The notes under the pieces are model-generated. The model made no database searches and had not been told where the DNA came from. It saw nothing but the letters and a program-made list of their open reading frames with translations. Positions 55,368-64,000 of a DNA stretch of 64,000 nucleotides are shown piece by piece. Numbering within the stretch: position 1 is the first letter of the stretch; the number at the start of each line of letters is the position of its first letter. The translations under genes and the position numbers were made by a program. Source of the DNA: Streptomyces beigongshangae (GTDB taxonomy: Bacteria > Actinomycetota > Actinomycetes > Streptomycetales > Streptomycetaceae); NCBI RefSeq assembly GCF_019710745.1, contig NZ_JAHKJW010000007.1, positions 62,001-126,000 of the forward strand, given 5' to 3'.

Positions 55368-56449
55368 AAGGCGTCGGGGTGCAGCATCTTGGCGATCTTC
55401 GCCACGGCGAGGTCGTTGCTGGGGCCGATGTACATCGAGTCCGACAGCGTCACGTACGCGTTGTTCCTGGCGGCCGGCCACTGGGGGAACTCCTTGAGCA
55501 GTTTCTCGGCGTAGGCCGCCGGGTCCGGGTCGTTGTACGCGACGACGACCAGGGCGTCCACGTCGGTGGCGGCCACCTTCTCCTTGCTCAGGTCGGCGAA
55601 GGAGGTCCTGGAGGCGTTCTCGAAGGGGTTGGAGCCGCCGGCCTCGGCGAGGATGTCGTTGTAGATGCCCTTGGCGACGACCGAGCTGAAGTCGTTGCTG
55701 CCCATGGACATGTTGGAGAACAGCACCATCACCTTCGGTGTCTTCTTCCCCTTGCCCTCCCCCTTTCCCTTGGCCTTCGCCTTCATCTTCGCCTTCACCT
55801 TCGCCGAGACGGCCGCGATGTTCTTCTGCGAGGCGGCGATGACCTCCTCGGCCCTGTCACCGACGTTGAAGACCTTGCCCATGTCGCGCAGCAGCGTGTA
55901 GCTGTCGGCGATGGTCATCTTCGAGTTGTCCTGGCCGCAGCCCTGCGGGGAGACGTAGCTGTTCGCGGCGACGTCCTTCAGCTGGTCCCGGGTGGCGAAG
56001 CCGTTCTTGGCGTCGAAGCCGTACGAGGTGGTGGACAGCACCAGGTCGGGGCGCAGGCCGAGCATCGCCTCACGGGGGACGTCGAAGGCGTCGTTGGGCT
56101 TCACGTCGCCGGTCGGCAGGGCCTTGATGGCGGCGGCGCGGCCCTTCACCTCGGACCTGCCGTAGCCCTGCTGGTTGGCGACGATCCTGTCCTGCACGCC
56201 GAGGGCGAGGAGGGTGGAGACCTCGCCGACGGAGGCGCCGTTCATGACGACGACCCGGCTGGGAGCCTTCTCGAAGGTGATCCTCTCGCCGCAGTTCTCC
56301 AGCGTCACCGGGTAGCCGGTCTTCGCGTCCACGGCCCCGGTCGTCCTCTCCGTACTCGTCCTGTCGTCGTCCGAGGAGTCGCCGCATGCCGCCGTGAGCA
56401 GGCACAGGGCTGCGGCCAGGGCGGTGACGGCCGGCCGGTTCATCGACAT
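55364..56449 (-). CDS. Metal-complex-binding lipoprotein of the FecB/BtuF type
   Basis: A 361-residue substrate-binding protein. The lipoprotein signal ends LCLLTAACGDS (Cys22). The binding domain has EKAPSRVVVMNGASVGEVST, NDAFDVPREAMLGLRPDLVL and DVDALVVVAYNDPDP. An inserted Lys/Gly-rich stretch (KVKAKMKAKAKGKGEG, about 205-230) lies at the lobe linker helix. GGAG precedes the ATG at 56449. The gene follows the NRPS gene after 92 bases on the same strand, so it probably imports the metal-bound isonitrile lipopeptide. Confidence 0.9.
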   Translation of the reverse strand: MSMNRPAVTALAAALCLLTAACGDSSDDDRTSTERTTGAVDAKTGYPVTLENCGERITFEKAPSRVVVMNGASVGEVSTLLALGVQDRIVANQQGYGRSEVKGRAAAIKALPTGDVKPNDAFDVPREAMLGLRPDLVLSTTSYGFDAKNGFATRDQLKDVAANSYVSPQGCGQDNSKMTIADSYTLLRDMGKVFNVGDRAEEVIAASQKNIAAVSAKVKAKMKAKAKGKGEGKGKKTPKVMVLFSNMSMGSNDFSSVVAKGIYNDILAEAGGSNPFENASRTSFADLSKEKVAATDVDALVVVAYNDPDPAAYAEKLLKEFPQWPAARNNAYVTLSDSMYIGPSNDLAVAKIAKMLHPDAF

Positions 56450-56541
56450 GCGGGCTCCTTGCATACGAGATGCGCTTGTGTCCGAGGGGTTCTGTCGCAG
56501 TAGTCGGGGCGGGGCGGCCGTGAGTTCCCGGCACCTCCCGG

Positions 56542-59500
56542 TCAATGTGCGGGCGTCGCGCGAGAGGGGCGGCCGCGTCCGGCCGGAGCGGGCAGCGTCC
56601 CCGCGGCGACGCAGTGGTCCAGGTAGCGGAACAGCAGGTCGCGGTCCAGGGACGGGGAGCCGATGCCGCTGCCCTCCAGGCCGGCGCGGACGTTGTCCGC
56701 GCGGACGTGGCCGAGGCGCAGGTCGGGGGCGGCGGCCTGTTCGGCGGAGTCGAGGAAGGCCAGGGTCGTGGCGGCGGCATCGGTCGCACGGGGCAGTTCC
56801 TGCCGCCACCGCGCCGGCGGCAGCCGCCGTACCGGATAGCCGTACTCCGCCACCCCGTCGTAGACGTCGGCGAGCCGCATGCGGGGCAGGGTCGCGTGGT
56901 TGAAGACGGGACCGGCGGCCCGGCGGCCGGCTCCGAGGCAGAGATGGACGAGGGAGCGGGCCACGAAGTCCACGGGCGTCCAGACCTCGTCCTCGAACAG
57001 GTCGGGGACGATCCCGGCGGGGATGCCGGCCCGCAGCACGCTCCAGAGGAAGTCCCGCTCGTTGACGTATCCCGTGCCGGACGGTCCGACCACCCGGCCC
57101 AGGCGGTGCACCGTGACCGGCAGACCCCGTTCGGCGGCCTGCTCCAGCAGGCGTTCGGAGGCCCACTTCGACTGCTGGTAGCCGTACCGCAGTCCCTCGT
57201 GCGGCGGCAGGAACTCCTCCGGCACCTGCGGACTGCGGCTCGCGGGCGGAGCCACGGACAGGGTGGACACGTAGTGGAGGGGTGTCGTGCGTACGGCGGC
57301 CAGGCGCAGCAGGTCGCGGGTGGAGCCGGTGTTGGCGGCGCGCAGGGTGGCGTAGTCGCGCATGATGCTGACCGTCGCCGCGTTGTGGAGGATCGCGTCG
57401 CAGGTCGCGGCCAGGTCGCAGAGCACGTCCGGGGTCAGGCCGAAGCCGGGGCGTGCGAGGTCGGCGGGGAGGGCGGTCACACGGTCCCGTGCCCGCTCGC
57501 CGAGGGTGATGCCGTGCCGGGCGAGGGCCTGGTGGAGGCGGTCGGTCGCCTCGGCCCGGTCGCGGGCCCGCACCGTGCAGACGACCTCGGCCGTCGCGCC
57601 CGCCAGAAGTTCCGCCAGGAGGTGGGCGCCGACGAAACCGGTCGCGCCGGTGAGCAGAACACGACGGGGGGAACCGTCCGGGACGCGGTCGGTGCCGGGC
57701 CGGATGCCCGGTTCGAGAGCGGTGTCGGCGAGGAGCGCCGACGGGAGCCCTGCCGGTGCGGAGGGCAGCCGGGAGCCCTCATCGAGGAAGTGTGCCAGTC
57801 CGGCGGCGGTGGGGTGCTGGAAGAGCCAGGCGACCTTCACTTCGCGGCCGAGTTCGGTACCGAGCCGGTTGGCCGCCTGGATGACCTGGAGCGACTGCGC
57901 GCCCAGGTCGAACACGTCGTCGTGCACGGTGACGGTTCCGGTGCCGAGGATCTGCCGCCAGAGGCCCGCGATCGTCCGCTCCAGGGCGCCACCGGTGGTC
58001 GGGGCCCGGAGCTCCGGCGGCTCGCTCAGGGCGGTCCGGTCGATCTTGCCGGAGCCCGTGCGGGGCAGCCGGTCGAGGAGTTCGATCCCGGAAGGGACCA
58101 GCGCTGCGGGCAGTCGCGCCCGCAGGTGCTCCCTGACGTCGGACGCGGACGGCGCGGGTGGCTCCGCGACCAGGTGGGCGACCAGACGCCGGGTTCCGTC
58201 GGCGTGGGCCCGGCCCACCACGGCGGCCTCCCGGACGCGGGGGTGGGTGAGCAGGGCGCTCTCGACCTCGGCGGGCTGGACCCGGTGACCACTGATCTTG
58301 AACTCGTCGTCCGCGCGGCCCAGGAAGCGCAGGTACCCGTCCTCGCCGACACTCACCAGGTCGCCGGTGCGGTAGGCGCGGGGGGCGCCGGGAAGCGCGG
58401 CGAGGGGGGCGAAGCGGGAGCTGTCCGGGGGATCGCCGCGGTAACCGCGCGCCAGGGTGTCGCCGAGCAGGTACAGCTCGCCGTCGACGACAGCGGCCCG
58501 GGTGCCGGGCAGCGGCAGGCCGATGGGGACGTCGCCGGGTGCGAGCGCGGGGTCGTGCAGGTCGGCGACGGTGGCGACCACGGTGGCCTCGGTGGGACCG
58601 TAGGTGTTCAGCAGCGCGACCGAGGTGCCGACGGCCGCGCGCCAGCGGTCGACCCGTTCGGGCAGGGCCGCCTCGCCGCCGATGACGACGGTCCGCACGG
58701 TCGCGGGGAGCGCGGCGGTGCGGGTCGAGACGGCGTAGGCCACCTCGTGCCAGTAGGCGGTGGGCAGGTCCAGCACGCTCACACGGAGGCGGGCCGCCTC
58801 GTCGAGGAAGCGGGGTACCGACTCAATCATGTCGTCGGTGCGGATCACGAGCGTGCCGCCGGCGCACAGGGTGAGGAACAGCTCCTCCACACTGGTGTCG
58901 AAGTGCAGCGGGGCGAACTGCAGGACGCGGTCGCCGCGCCGGATCCCGTAGCGGTGGCCGGCGGCTGCGACGAAATGCGCCAGTGCGCCGTGGCCGATCT
59001 CGACACCTTTGGGCCGGCCGGTGGATCCCGAGGTGTGCAGCACGTACGCGGTGTCCGTGGGCTGCGGCGTGGAGGGAGCGGCGGTGCCGCCGGGCCCGGC
59101 CGGCCGGTCCAGCAGGAGTACGGCGTGGTCCGGGAAGTCGGCGGTGCGGTCGCCGGTCGTGACCACGAGGGCGGGGGTGGTGCCGGCCAGGAGGCGGGCG
59201 GTGCGGTCGGCCGGTGCCTTCGGGTCGAGGGGGCAGTAGGCGGCGCCCGACAGCAGGACGCCCAGCACGGCGGTGACAGCGCCGATGCCACGGGGCAGGG
59301 CCACGACCACCACATCGCCACGGCCGACCCCGTGGGCGGCCAGGCGGCGGGCGGTGTCCCGTGCGCCGCCGAGGAGTTCGGCGTACGTGACCGTGGTGTC
59401 GGCGTGCTCCACGGCGACAGCCGCACCGCGCCGTGCGGCGTGATCGGCGATCAGGCTCAGCACCGGGCGGACGGGGCCGGGCAGCGGCCCTCCGTCCAGG

Positions 59501-60918
59501 ACCGGCACGGGGGTGGACGTGGACGTGGACGTGGGTGCGGGCGCGGGGCCGGCCGCGAGTTTCCGCAGCGGCAGGTCGGGCGTGGTGACCGCCGTGCCGA
59601 GGAGATCGAGCAGTCCTTCCTGGAGAGCGGCCACCTCGCTCGTCGTGTACAGCTCGGGATTGGCGTCCAGGGCGATGCGCAGGCCGGTGCCGTCGGACCG
59701 GTCGTAGACGTTGACGGCCAGGTCGTCGACGGGCCCCGCGGACACGTTGTGGACCGTGCTGTGGTGTCCGGCGAACCGCAGGCCGTACTCGAACGGCATG
59801 ATGTTCACGCCCGGACCGGACAACCGTCGCCGGCCGCCCACCAGCTTCAGGTCGCGACGCAGCTGTTCGTAGCGGTAGCGCTGGTGGGGCAGCCCGGCGC
59901 GCAGTTCGCGCGAGACCCCGGCGGTGAGGTCGCGCAGGGTGTCGTCGGAGGTGACGGGCACCCGCAGGGGCAGGATGTTGCGCACCATGGCGGGCACCCG
60001 CAGGGACACCGAGCCGAGGCGGCCCATGGCGGGCAGACTCAGGACGATCTCCGGTGAGCCGGTGATCCGGTGCAGACGGGCGGCGGTCACCGCGAGCACG
60101 ATCTCGGACCAGGTCACCGACAGGTCGTGCGCGACCGCGCGCAGTCGTTCCGTTGTGGCCGGGTCGAGGTCGCTGACGCGGCGGTGAAAGGTGCGGGCGG
60201 GCAGGGCCGAGCGGCCGGCGGGGCCGTCCGCCGGCGGACGGTCGGCAAACCGGCCGGTCCAGTAGGCGCGGTCCTTGGCGCGGCGATGGGATCCGCGGTA
60301 GGCCAGCTCTTCGGCGCGGACGGATTCCAGGGTGCCGAAACCGCTGTCGGGAACGGGTTCACCGGTCGCGAGTGCCGTGTAGACCTCGGCCACCCGGCGG
60401 GCCACGAGGGCGAGGCCGAAGCCGTCGAGGGCGATGTGGTGGACACGGTGGTACCAGAGGTACTGCTCCGGTCCGGTTCTGAGCAAGGCGTGTCCGAAGA
60501 GGGGGCCACGGGTGAGGTCGACGGGACGGGCCAGGTCCTGGTCCATCCAGGCGAGGGCCACGGCGTACGGGGCGGGCCCGGCGGTGAGGTCGGCGACGTG
60601 GGTGCGCCATTCACCGGCCGGGGTGTCGAGCTGCCAGGGGCGGCCGGTGGCATCGGTGACGAAGGTGGCGTTGAGGGCCTCGGTCTCCGCGACGACGTGG
60701 TGCAGGGCCGTGTCGAAGACCGCCGTGTCCACGGGGCCGTCGATGCGCACGTACTCGGCGGTGTTGTAGGCGGGGCTGTCCGCGTCGAGCTGCTGGCCGG
60801 TCCAGATCCCTTCCTGGGCGGCCAGCAGCGGGTGCCGCGTGCCTGTCGGTGTGCCTGTCGTTGTACCTACCGGTGTGTCTGCCGACGTACGGGCCGGCGC
60901 ACGGTCAGGTGTCGGCAC
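56542..60918 (-). CDS. scoA: Isonitrile lipopeptide NRPS (C-A-T-R), ScoA-like
   Basis: A 1458-residue single-module synthetase. The condensation domain has HHIALDGF (160-167). The adenylation domain (about 480-960) has VLHTSGSTGRPKGVE, NTYGPTEATVV, YRTGDLVSV, FKISGHRVQPAEVE and RTGSGKIDR. The carrier domain has FDLGAQSLQVIQ, and the reductase domain (about 1090-1458) has VLLTGATGFVGAHLL and YGYQQSKWASERLL. In INLP pathways this enzyme acylates both amines of Lys (or a related diamine) with isonitrile acyl chains and releases the product by NADPH reduction. The GTG start overlaps the ACP gene by 14 bases. Confidence 0.93.
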   Translation of the reverse strand: MPTPDRAPARTSADTPVGTTTGTPTGTRHPLLAAQEGIWTGQQLDADSPAYNTAEYVRIDGPVDTAVFDTALHHVVAETEALNATFVTDATGRPWQLDTPAGEWRTHVADLTAGPAPYAVALAWMDQDLARPVDLTRGPLFGHALLRTGPEQYLWYHRVHHIALDGFGLALVARRVAEVYTALATGEPVPDSGFGTLESVRAEELAYRGSHRRAKDRAYWTGRFADRPPADGPAGRSALPARTFHRRVSDLDPATTERLRAVAHDLSVTWSEIVLAVTAARLHRITGSPEIVLSLPAMGRLGSVSLRVPAMVRNILPLRVPVTSDDTLRDLTAGVSRELRAGLPHQRYRYEQLRRDLKLVGGRRRLSGPGVNIMPFEYGLRFAGHHSTVHNVSAGPVDDLAVNVYDRSDGTGLRIALDANPELYTTSEVAALQEGLLDLLGTAVTTPDLPLRKLAAGPAPAPTSTSTSTPVPVLDGGPLPGPVRPVLSLIADHAARRGAAVAVEHADTTVTYAELLGGARDTARRLAAHGVGRGDVVVVALPRGIGAVTAVLGVLLSGAAYCPLDPKAPADRTARLLAGTTPALVVTTGDRTADFPDHAVLLLDRPAGPGGTAAPSTPQPTDTAYVLHTSGSTGRPKGVEIGHGALAHFVAAAGHRYGIRRGDRVLQFAPLHFDTSVEELFLTLCAGGTLVIRTDDMIESVPRFLDEAARLRVSVLDLPTAYWHEVAYAVSTRTAALPATVRTVVIGGEAALPERVDRWRAAVGTSVALLNTYGPTEATVVATVADLHDPALAPGDVPIGLPLPGTRAAVVDGELYLLGDTLARGYRGDPPDSSRFAPLAALPGAPRAYRTGDLVSVGEDGYLRFLGRADDEFKISGHRVQPAEVESALLTHPRVREAAVVGRAHADGTRRLVAHLVAEPPAPSASDVREHLRARLPAALVPSGIELLDRLPRTGSGKIDRTALSEPPELRAPTTGGALERTIAGLWRQILGTGTVTVHDDVFDLGAQSLQVIQAANRLGTELGREVKVAWLFQHPTAAGLAHFLDEGSRLPSAPAGLPSALLADTALEPGIRPGTDRVPDGSPRRVLLTGATGFVGAHLLAELLAGATAEVVCTVRARDRAEATDRLHQALARHGITLGERARDRVTALPADLARPGFGLTPDVLCDLAATCDAILHNAATVSIMRDYATLRAANTGSTRDLLRLAAVRTTPLHYVSTLSVAPPASRSPQVPEEFLPPHEGLRYGYQQSKWASERLLEQAAERGLPVTVHRLGRVVGPSGTGYVNERDFLWSVLRAGIPAGIVPDLFEDEVWTPVDFVARSLVHLCLGAGRRAAGPVFNHATLPRMRLADVYDGVAEYGYPVRRLPPARWRQELPRATDAAATTLAFLDSAEQAAAPDLRLGHVRADNVRAGLEGSGIGSPSLDRDLLFRYLDHCVAAGTLPAPAGRGRPSRATPAH

Positions 60919-61162
60919 GGGCTGCTCCCCTGCGGCGTTCCTCCAGCAGCTGCCACCACTGGGCGAAGGAGGTGCGTTCGGCGAGGTCGACGAAACCCAC
61001 GTCGACGCCGGCGGCCTGCCAGCGCTCCAGGAGGGTGACGATGCGCAGGGAGTCCAGCCCCGCGTCCAACGGGCTCTCTTCGAGGTCGACCTCGTCGGGC
61101 CCCAGGTGGAGGAACTCCGCGAGGTCGGCTCGGAAACTCTCCTGGGTGAGGGGTTCAGGCAT
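60905..61162 (-). CDS. scoB: Acyl carrier protein, ScoB-like
   Basis: An 85-residue carrier protein with LDAGLDSLRIVTLLERWQAA; Ser in DSL is the phosphopantetheine site. It carries the beta-amino/isonitrile acyl chain in INLP biosynthesis. AGAGAGAAG precedes the ATG. The order scoE-D-C-B-A is seen here. Confidence 0.92.
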   Translation of the reverse strand: MPEPLTQESFRADLAEFLHLGPDEVDLEESPLDAGLDSLRIVTLLERWQAAGVDVGFVDLAERTSFAQWWQLLEERRRGAARADT

Positions 61163-61246
61163 GCGGCTTCTCTCTCAAGGACTCGAGGGCTCGAGGGCTC
61201 GACGACGGCGAGCGGACGGTGACCGCGTTCCGGGTGCGGAACGTGG

Positions 61247-61287
61247 GGTGCAGGGTGCAGGGTGCAGGGTGCGGGGCGCGGGGCGCG
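61247..61287. repeat. Heptamer tandem repeat between scoC and scoB
   Basis: Units GGTGCAG three times, then GGTGCGG, GGCGCGG and a final partial copy, directly abutting the scoC stop codon. A second small repeat, GGGCTCGA twice, lies near 61183-61201. The array fills much of the 125-bp gap. Confidence 0.88.
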
Positions 61288-62883
61288 TCAGTTGACTTTG
61301 CGGTCGAAGCCGTCCCAGAAGCGGTCGCGCAGTTCCCGGCGCAGGATCTTGCCGCTGGGGTTGCGCGGGACGCTGTCGACGAACTCGTATCTGGCGGGCA
61401 GCTTGAAGCTCGCCAGCCGCGGGACCAGGTGGGTGTGCAGGTCCCGGGGGGTGGGCTCCTGCCCGGGGACGGGGACGACGAAGGCGTGCACGTACTCGCC
61501 CCAGCGTTCGTCGGGGGCGCCGACGACGACCGCCTCCGCCACCCCGGGATGGCTTTCCAGGACGTTCTCGACCTCGGCGGGGTAGACGTTCTCGCCGGCC
61601 ACGAGGACGGTGTCCTTGATGCGGTCGCGGATGAAGACGTAACCGTCCTCGTCGATGCAGCCCGCGTCCCCGGTGTGGATCCAGCCGTCGACGAGGGTCT
61701 CCGCGGTCTTCCCGGGCAGTCCCCAGTACTCGACCATGCGGGCGGGCGTGGCCAGGCAGACCTCTCCCACCTCGCCGGGCGGCAGTTCACGCCCTTCGGC
61801 GTCGATCACCTTGCCGCGTACGCCGGGGTAGGGACGGCCGGCGGCCCGCATGCGCGGGCCGCCGGGAACGTGGTCGGCGGGCGGCAGGCAGACCGCGGTG
61901 TTGCCGGTCTCGGTGAGACCGTAGATCTGGGCGAACTCGCAGTCCAGGACGGCGAGGCTCTGCTCCAGGAGCGCCTCGGAGACCGGGGAGCCGCCGTAGA
62001 CGATCTTTCGCAGGGTGGTGAAGTCCTGTGCGTCGACGCCGGGTTCGGTCAGCATCATGCGGAGCATGGCGGGTACGACGCAGGCGGTGGTGACGCCCAG
62101 GTCCCGGATGAGGTCGACGGCCGTGCGGGCGGCGAAGGCGCGCATCGCCACGACGGTCGTACCCGCGTTGAAGCTCTGGGTGGCCCACCACAGGCCGCCG
62201 ACGTGGAACCCCGGGATGCCGATCAGGGCGATGTCACCGGTACGCCAGTCGATCCAGTCCAGCCCCTCGCCCGCCAGCGCGTCGCGGATCGCGAAGAAGC
62301 TGCGGTGGGCGAGGACGACGCCCTTGGGCAGTCCGGTGGTGCCGCTGGTGTAGAGCTGGGCCACCGGGGTGTCCGGACCGGCCCCGGACTCCGGCTCGGC
62401 CTCGGAGTGGCCGGCTGTCCACTCCGCGCAGCCGTCCGCGCCGGCGAGGGCGACGACCGTCTCCGGCGGTGTGCCCCGCAGGGCGTCGACGACGGGGGCG
62501 AACTCCTCCTCCAGGAAGAGCAGCCGGGCGCCGGAGTCCTGCAGGATGTGGCTGACCTCGGGTGCGGTGAGCCGCCAGTTGACGGGCACGAGGACGGTGC
62601 CGCTCTTGGCGCAGCCGAAGAGGATCTCGTAGTAGTGCTCGGACTCCTTGCCGAGGTAGGCGACCCGGTCGCCCTCGCCCAGTCCGGCGGCGCGCAGGGC
62701 GTGGGCGATCCGGTTGCTGCCGCGGTGCAGGGCCCCGTACGAGAGGGTGCGCCCTTCGCAGAGCACGGCGGCCCGGTCGGGCCGGCGCCCGGCGTGGAAC
62801 CGGGCGCTGTGCACGAGGGTGCGCAGTTCGGGGTGGTGGATGCGGTCGGCCGCCGGCGGCGGTGTCGCCGTGGAGGTCTTCAT
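61288..62883 (-). CDS. scoC: Fatty acyl-ACP ligase, ScoC-like
   Basis: A 531-residue ANL-family ligase: AQLYTSGTTGLPKGVVLAHR, YGLTETGNTAVC, WIHTGDAGCIDEDGYVFIRD, RIKDTVLVAGENVYPAEVEN and PRNPSGKILRRELR with the catalytic Lys. It loads a C4-C8-type unsaturated acid onto the ACP in INLP synthesis. GGAGG precedes the ATG at 62883, 51 bases after scoD. Confidence 0.92.
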   Translation of the reverse strand: MKTSTATPPPAADRIHHPELRTLVHSARFHAGRRPDRAAVLCEGRTLSYGALHRGSNRIAHALRAAGLGEGDRVAYLGKESEHYYEILFGCAKSGTVLVPVNWRLTAPEVSHILQDSGARLLFLEEEFAPVVDALRGTPPETVVALAGADGCAEWTAGHSEAEPESGAGPDTPVAQLYTSGTTGLPKGVVLAHRSFFAIRDALAGEGLDWIDWRTGDIALIGIPGFHVGGLWWATQSFNAGTTVVAMRAFAARTAVDLIRDLGVTTACVVPAMLRMMLTEPGVDAQDFTTLRKIVYGGSPVSEALLEQSLAVLDCEFAQIYGLTETGNTAVCLPPADHVPGGPRMRAAGRPYPGVRGKVIDAEGRELPPGEVGEVCLATPARMVEYWGLPGKTAETLVDGWIHTGDAGCIDEDGYVFIRDRIKDTVLVAGENVYPAEVENVLESHPGVAEAVVVGAPDERWGEYVHAFVVPVPGQEPTPRDLHTHLVPRLASFKLPARYEFVDSVPRNPSGKILRRELRDRFWDGFDRKVN

Positions 62884-62934
62884 GGGCGGTCCTCCGGTGA
62901 TCAGGGGGAGAGACAGGGTGGGATGAGGGTGGGA

Positions 62935-63483
62935 TCAGGAAATGCCGACGAAGGCGAGGGTCACCTCGCCGTCGCAGCGGCCACGGCCGGCGTCCCAGTA
63001 CCGGTACGACGTCTCGGCGTGCAGGAACGGGCTGCCGCCGCCCGGGGAGCGCCGGGTGACGGACCGGAACCGGATCTCCCCGTGGAAGGAGCGGGGGTCG
63101 ACCGGGCGGCGGAAATTACCGGTGAAGCGGGCGATGAGGATGTCCGGGAGCTGGTGCCGCCAGAAGTCGTCGGGCGTCCAGGACTCGAAGCCGGTCAGCA
63201 GTCCTTCCCGCACGGACTTGGCGACCAGGTAGTACATCATCTGGTTGTAGGCGATGTTGGCCTCGACCGCGTTCAGATGGCCGGTGTCGTCGATGTACCA
63301 GGAGTCCGCGACGGCGAACTCGCAGCGCGCCGAGGCGAGTCCGGCCTCCGCTGTGACCCGGGCGCTCCTGAGGTACTTGCAGTGCGCCTTGTAGGGCACG
63401 AGTACGCGGGCCAGCAGTTCCCCGTCCGTGGGGTACACGTGTTCCGGCGGGGCCTCGGCGCGGTCGGCGGCGGGCGCGCTCAC
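62935..63483 (-). CDS. scoD: FcoT-like thioesterase, ScoD-like
   Basis: A 182-residue hotdog-fold protein: [40 protein letters not shown] and [20 protein letters not shown]. ScoD/FcoT proteins add Gly to the enoyl-ACP and release the beta-(carboxymethylamino) acid used by ScoE. The start overlaps the scoE stop (GTGA). Confidence 0.9.
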   Translation of the reverse strand: MSAPAADRAEAPPEHVYPTDGELLARVLVPYKAHCKYLRSARVTAEAGLASARCEFAVADSWYIDDTGHLNAVEANIAYNQMMYYLVAKSVREGLLTGFESWTPDDFWRHQLPDILIARFTGNFRRPVDPRSFHGEIRFRSVTRRSPGGGSPFLHAETSYRYWDAGRGRCDGEVTLAFVGIS

Positions 63484-64000
63484 GCGGCCCGGATCCCGTC
63501 GTGCAGCTTGCGCCCGTCGTGGACGGTGACGCGGTAGGAGACGGTCGGCTCCGGGGTGGTTGTGTGCCGGGCGCGGTGGATGAGGCTGCGGTTGTCCCAG
63601 ACCAGCAGGTCGCCCTTCCCGAAGCCCTGCAGGTGGATGTTGTCGTGCTCGAAGGTTTCGTCGAGCTGGCCCGTGGCGTCGAACAGCCGCTTGAGGAGCT
63701 CGTCGTCGAGGGGGTTGCCGTCCGCGTCCTCGATACCGACGGTGAAGCCCTCGCTGATGTACAGGACGGTCTCGCCGGTGAAGGGATGGATGAAGGTGGT
63801 GGGTTGGCGGACGGCCGGGGTCCTGGTCTCGACCTCGTCGATGATCTCGGAGATCGGGCGGTAGACGTCATGCGGGCGGATCTTGAAGTACTTGCGGACG
63901 GAGTGCTTGCAGAAGGTGCCCCCGATCTCCTCCTTCAGGTCGGCGGGCAGCCTCGCGTACGCACGGCCCATGTCGATGAAGTACGTGCCGCGGTTCTTCT
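63480..64000 (-). CDS. scoE: Isonitrile-forming non-heme iron oxygenase, ScoE-like (5' end outside the window)
   Basis: The C-terminal ~173 residues of a TauD-type Fe(II)/2-oxoglutarate oxygenase; the frame continues past the right edge ([20 protein letters not shown] is the visible beginning). The distal iron-binding His in [10 protein letters not shown] and the 2-oxoglutarate Arg in SYRVTVHDG are present; the HxD part lies outside. ScoE converts the N-carboxymethyl amino acid to an isonitrile. It is the first gene seen of the five-gene INLP set. Confidence 0.92.
   Translation of the reverse strand, partial: KNRGTYFIDMGRAYARLPADLKEEIGGTFCKHSVRKYFKIRPHDVYRPISEIIDEVETRTPAVRQPTTFIHPFTGETVLYISEGFTVGIEDADGNPLDDELLKRLFDATGQLDETFEHDNIHLQGFGKGDLLVWDNRSLIHRARHTTTPEPTVSYRVTVHDGRKLHDGIRAA

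Noticed and set aside
56545..60057. 1170-codon plus-strand frame opposite the NRPS
   Set aside because: Despite its length it is Gly/Val/Gln-rich without motifs, and the opposite strand carries all NRPS motifs in order.
61219..63537. 772-codon plus-strand frame opposite scoC and scoD
   Set aside because: Antisense shadow; the minus strand encodes a standard ANL ligase and FcoT-like protein.

Overview
The window is high-GC DNA with Streptomyces-type gene structure. Evidence includes frequent GTG starts with GGAGG-like ribosome binding sites, many TetR, MerR, XRE and LAL regulators, DUF2617/DUF4247/DUF350, GlsB, LCP and M56/BlaI proteins, a fused UreAB urease, and several compact natural-product loci. 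It reads as an accessory stretch of a Streptomyces (or close relative) chromosome. No rRNA, tRNA, CRISPR array or intact insertion sequence was seen.

Layout. 1-4115: a WD40 protein (cut by the left edge), an 18-codon mini-gene, a GTP cyclohydrolase II and a divergent luciferase-like monooxygenase. The cyclohydrolase/WD40 pair recalls ToxB/ToxC of toxoflavin (7-azapteridine) loci. 4275-8209: a microbial rhodopsin with its retinal-forming Blh enzyme, next to an HTH/coiled-coil/receiver protein. 8219-12945: a TetR remnant, a 15-bp tandem repeat, the DUF2617-DUF4247-DUF350-spermidine synthase operon and a DJ-1/PfpI enzyme. 13109-19353: mostly regulators (NemR-like TetR, AraC, TetR, MerR), with an SDR, an SDR remnant and a SnoaL-like protein. 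19405-25335: LCP ligase, M56 peptidase with BlaI repressor, GlsB-like protein, DUF5713, and a coupled pair of membrane-anchored XRE proteins. 25775-30841: two DHFR-like proteins, a TetR plus 14-helix MFS efflux pair, and a second TetR. 30952-36652: a GtrA-like protein, then a complete lasso-peptide cluster (precursor, cyclase, RRE, protease, ABC exporter). 36735-41968: small lipoprotein, methyltransferase, STAS protein, small conserved protein, anti-sigma-type ATPase and a Tat-exported esterase. 42216-47074: urease operon ureAB-C-F-G-D. 47045-53439: LAL regulator, quinone-oxidoreductase-like enzyme and MMPL transporter. 53529-64000: an isonitrile lipopeptide (INLP) operon reading scoE-D-C-B-A, followed on the same strand by a binding protein, permease and ATPase of the FecBCD type.

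How the genes work together. The strongest systems are (i) the lasso peptide with predicted core LKNTGPKDILGGKQLL (Leu1-Asp8 ring); (ii) the INLP operon with a built-in metal-complex importer, which suggests a chalkophore/metallophore; (iii) the rhodopsin-Blh pair with proton-pump residues; and (iv) the possible azapteridine locus with a mini-gene and two hairpins between its GTP cyclohydrolase and WD40 genes. A NemR-like repressor and the DJ-1 gene 2 kb away share a near-identical operator, which suggests a small electrophile-response regulon.

Coordinates of starts are my best choice from ribosome binding sites and family lengths. A few could be off by a codon or more, and this is stated where relevant.
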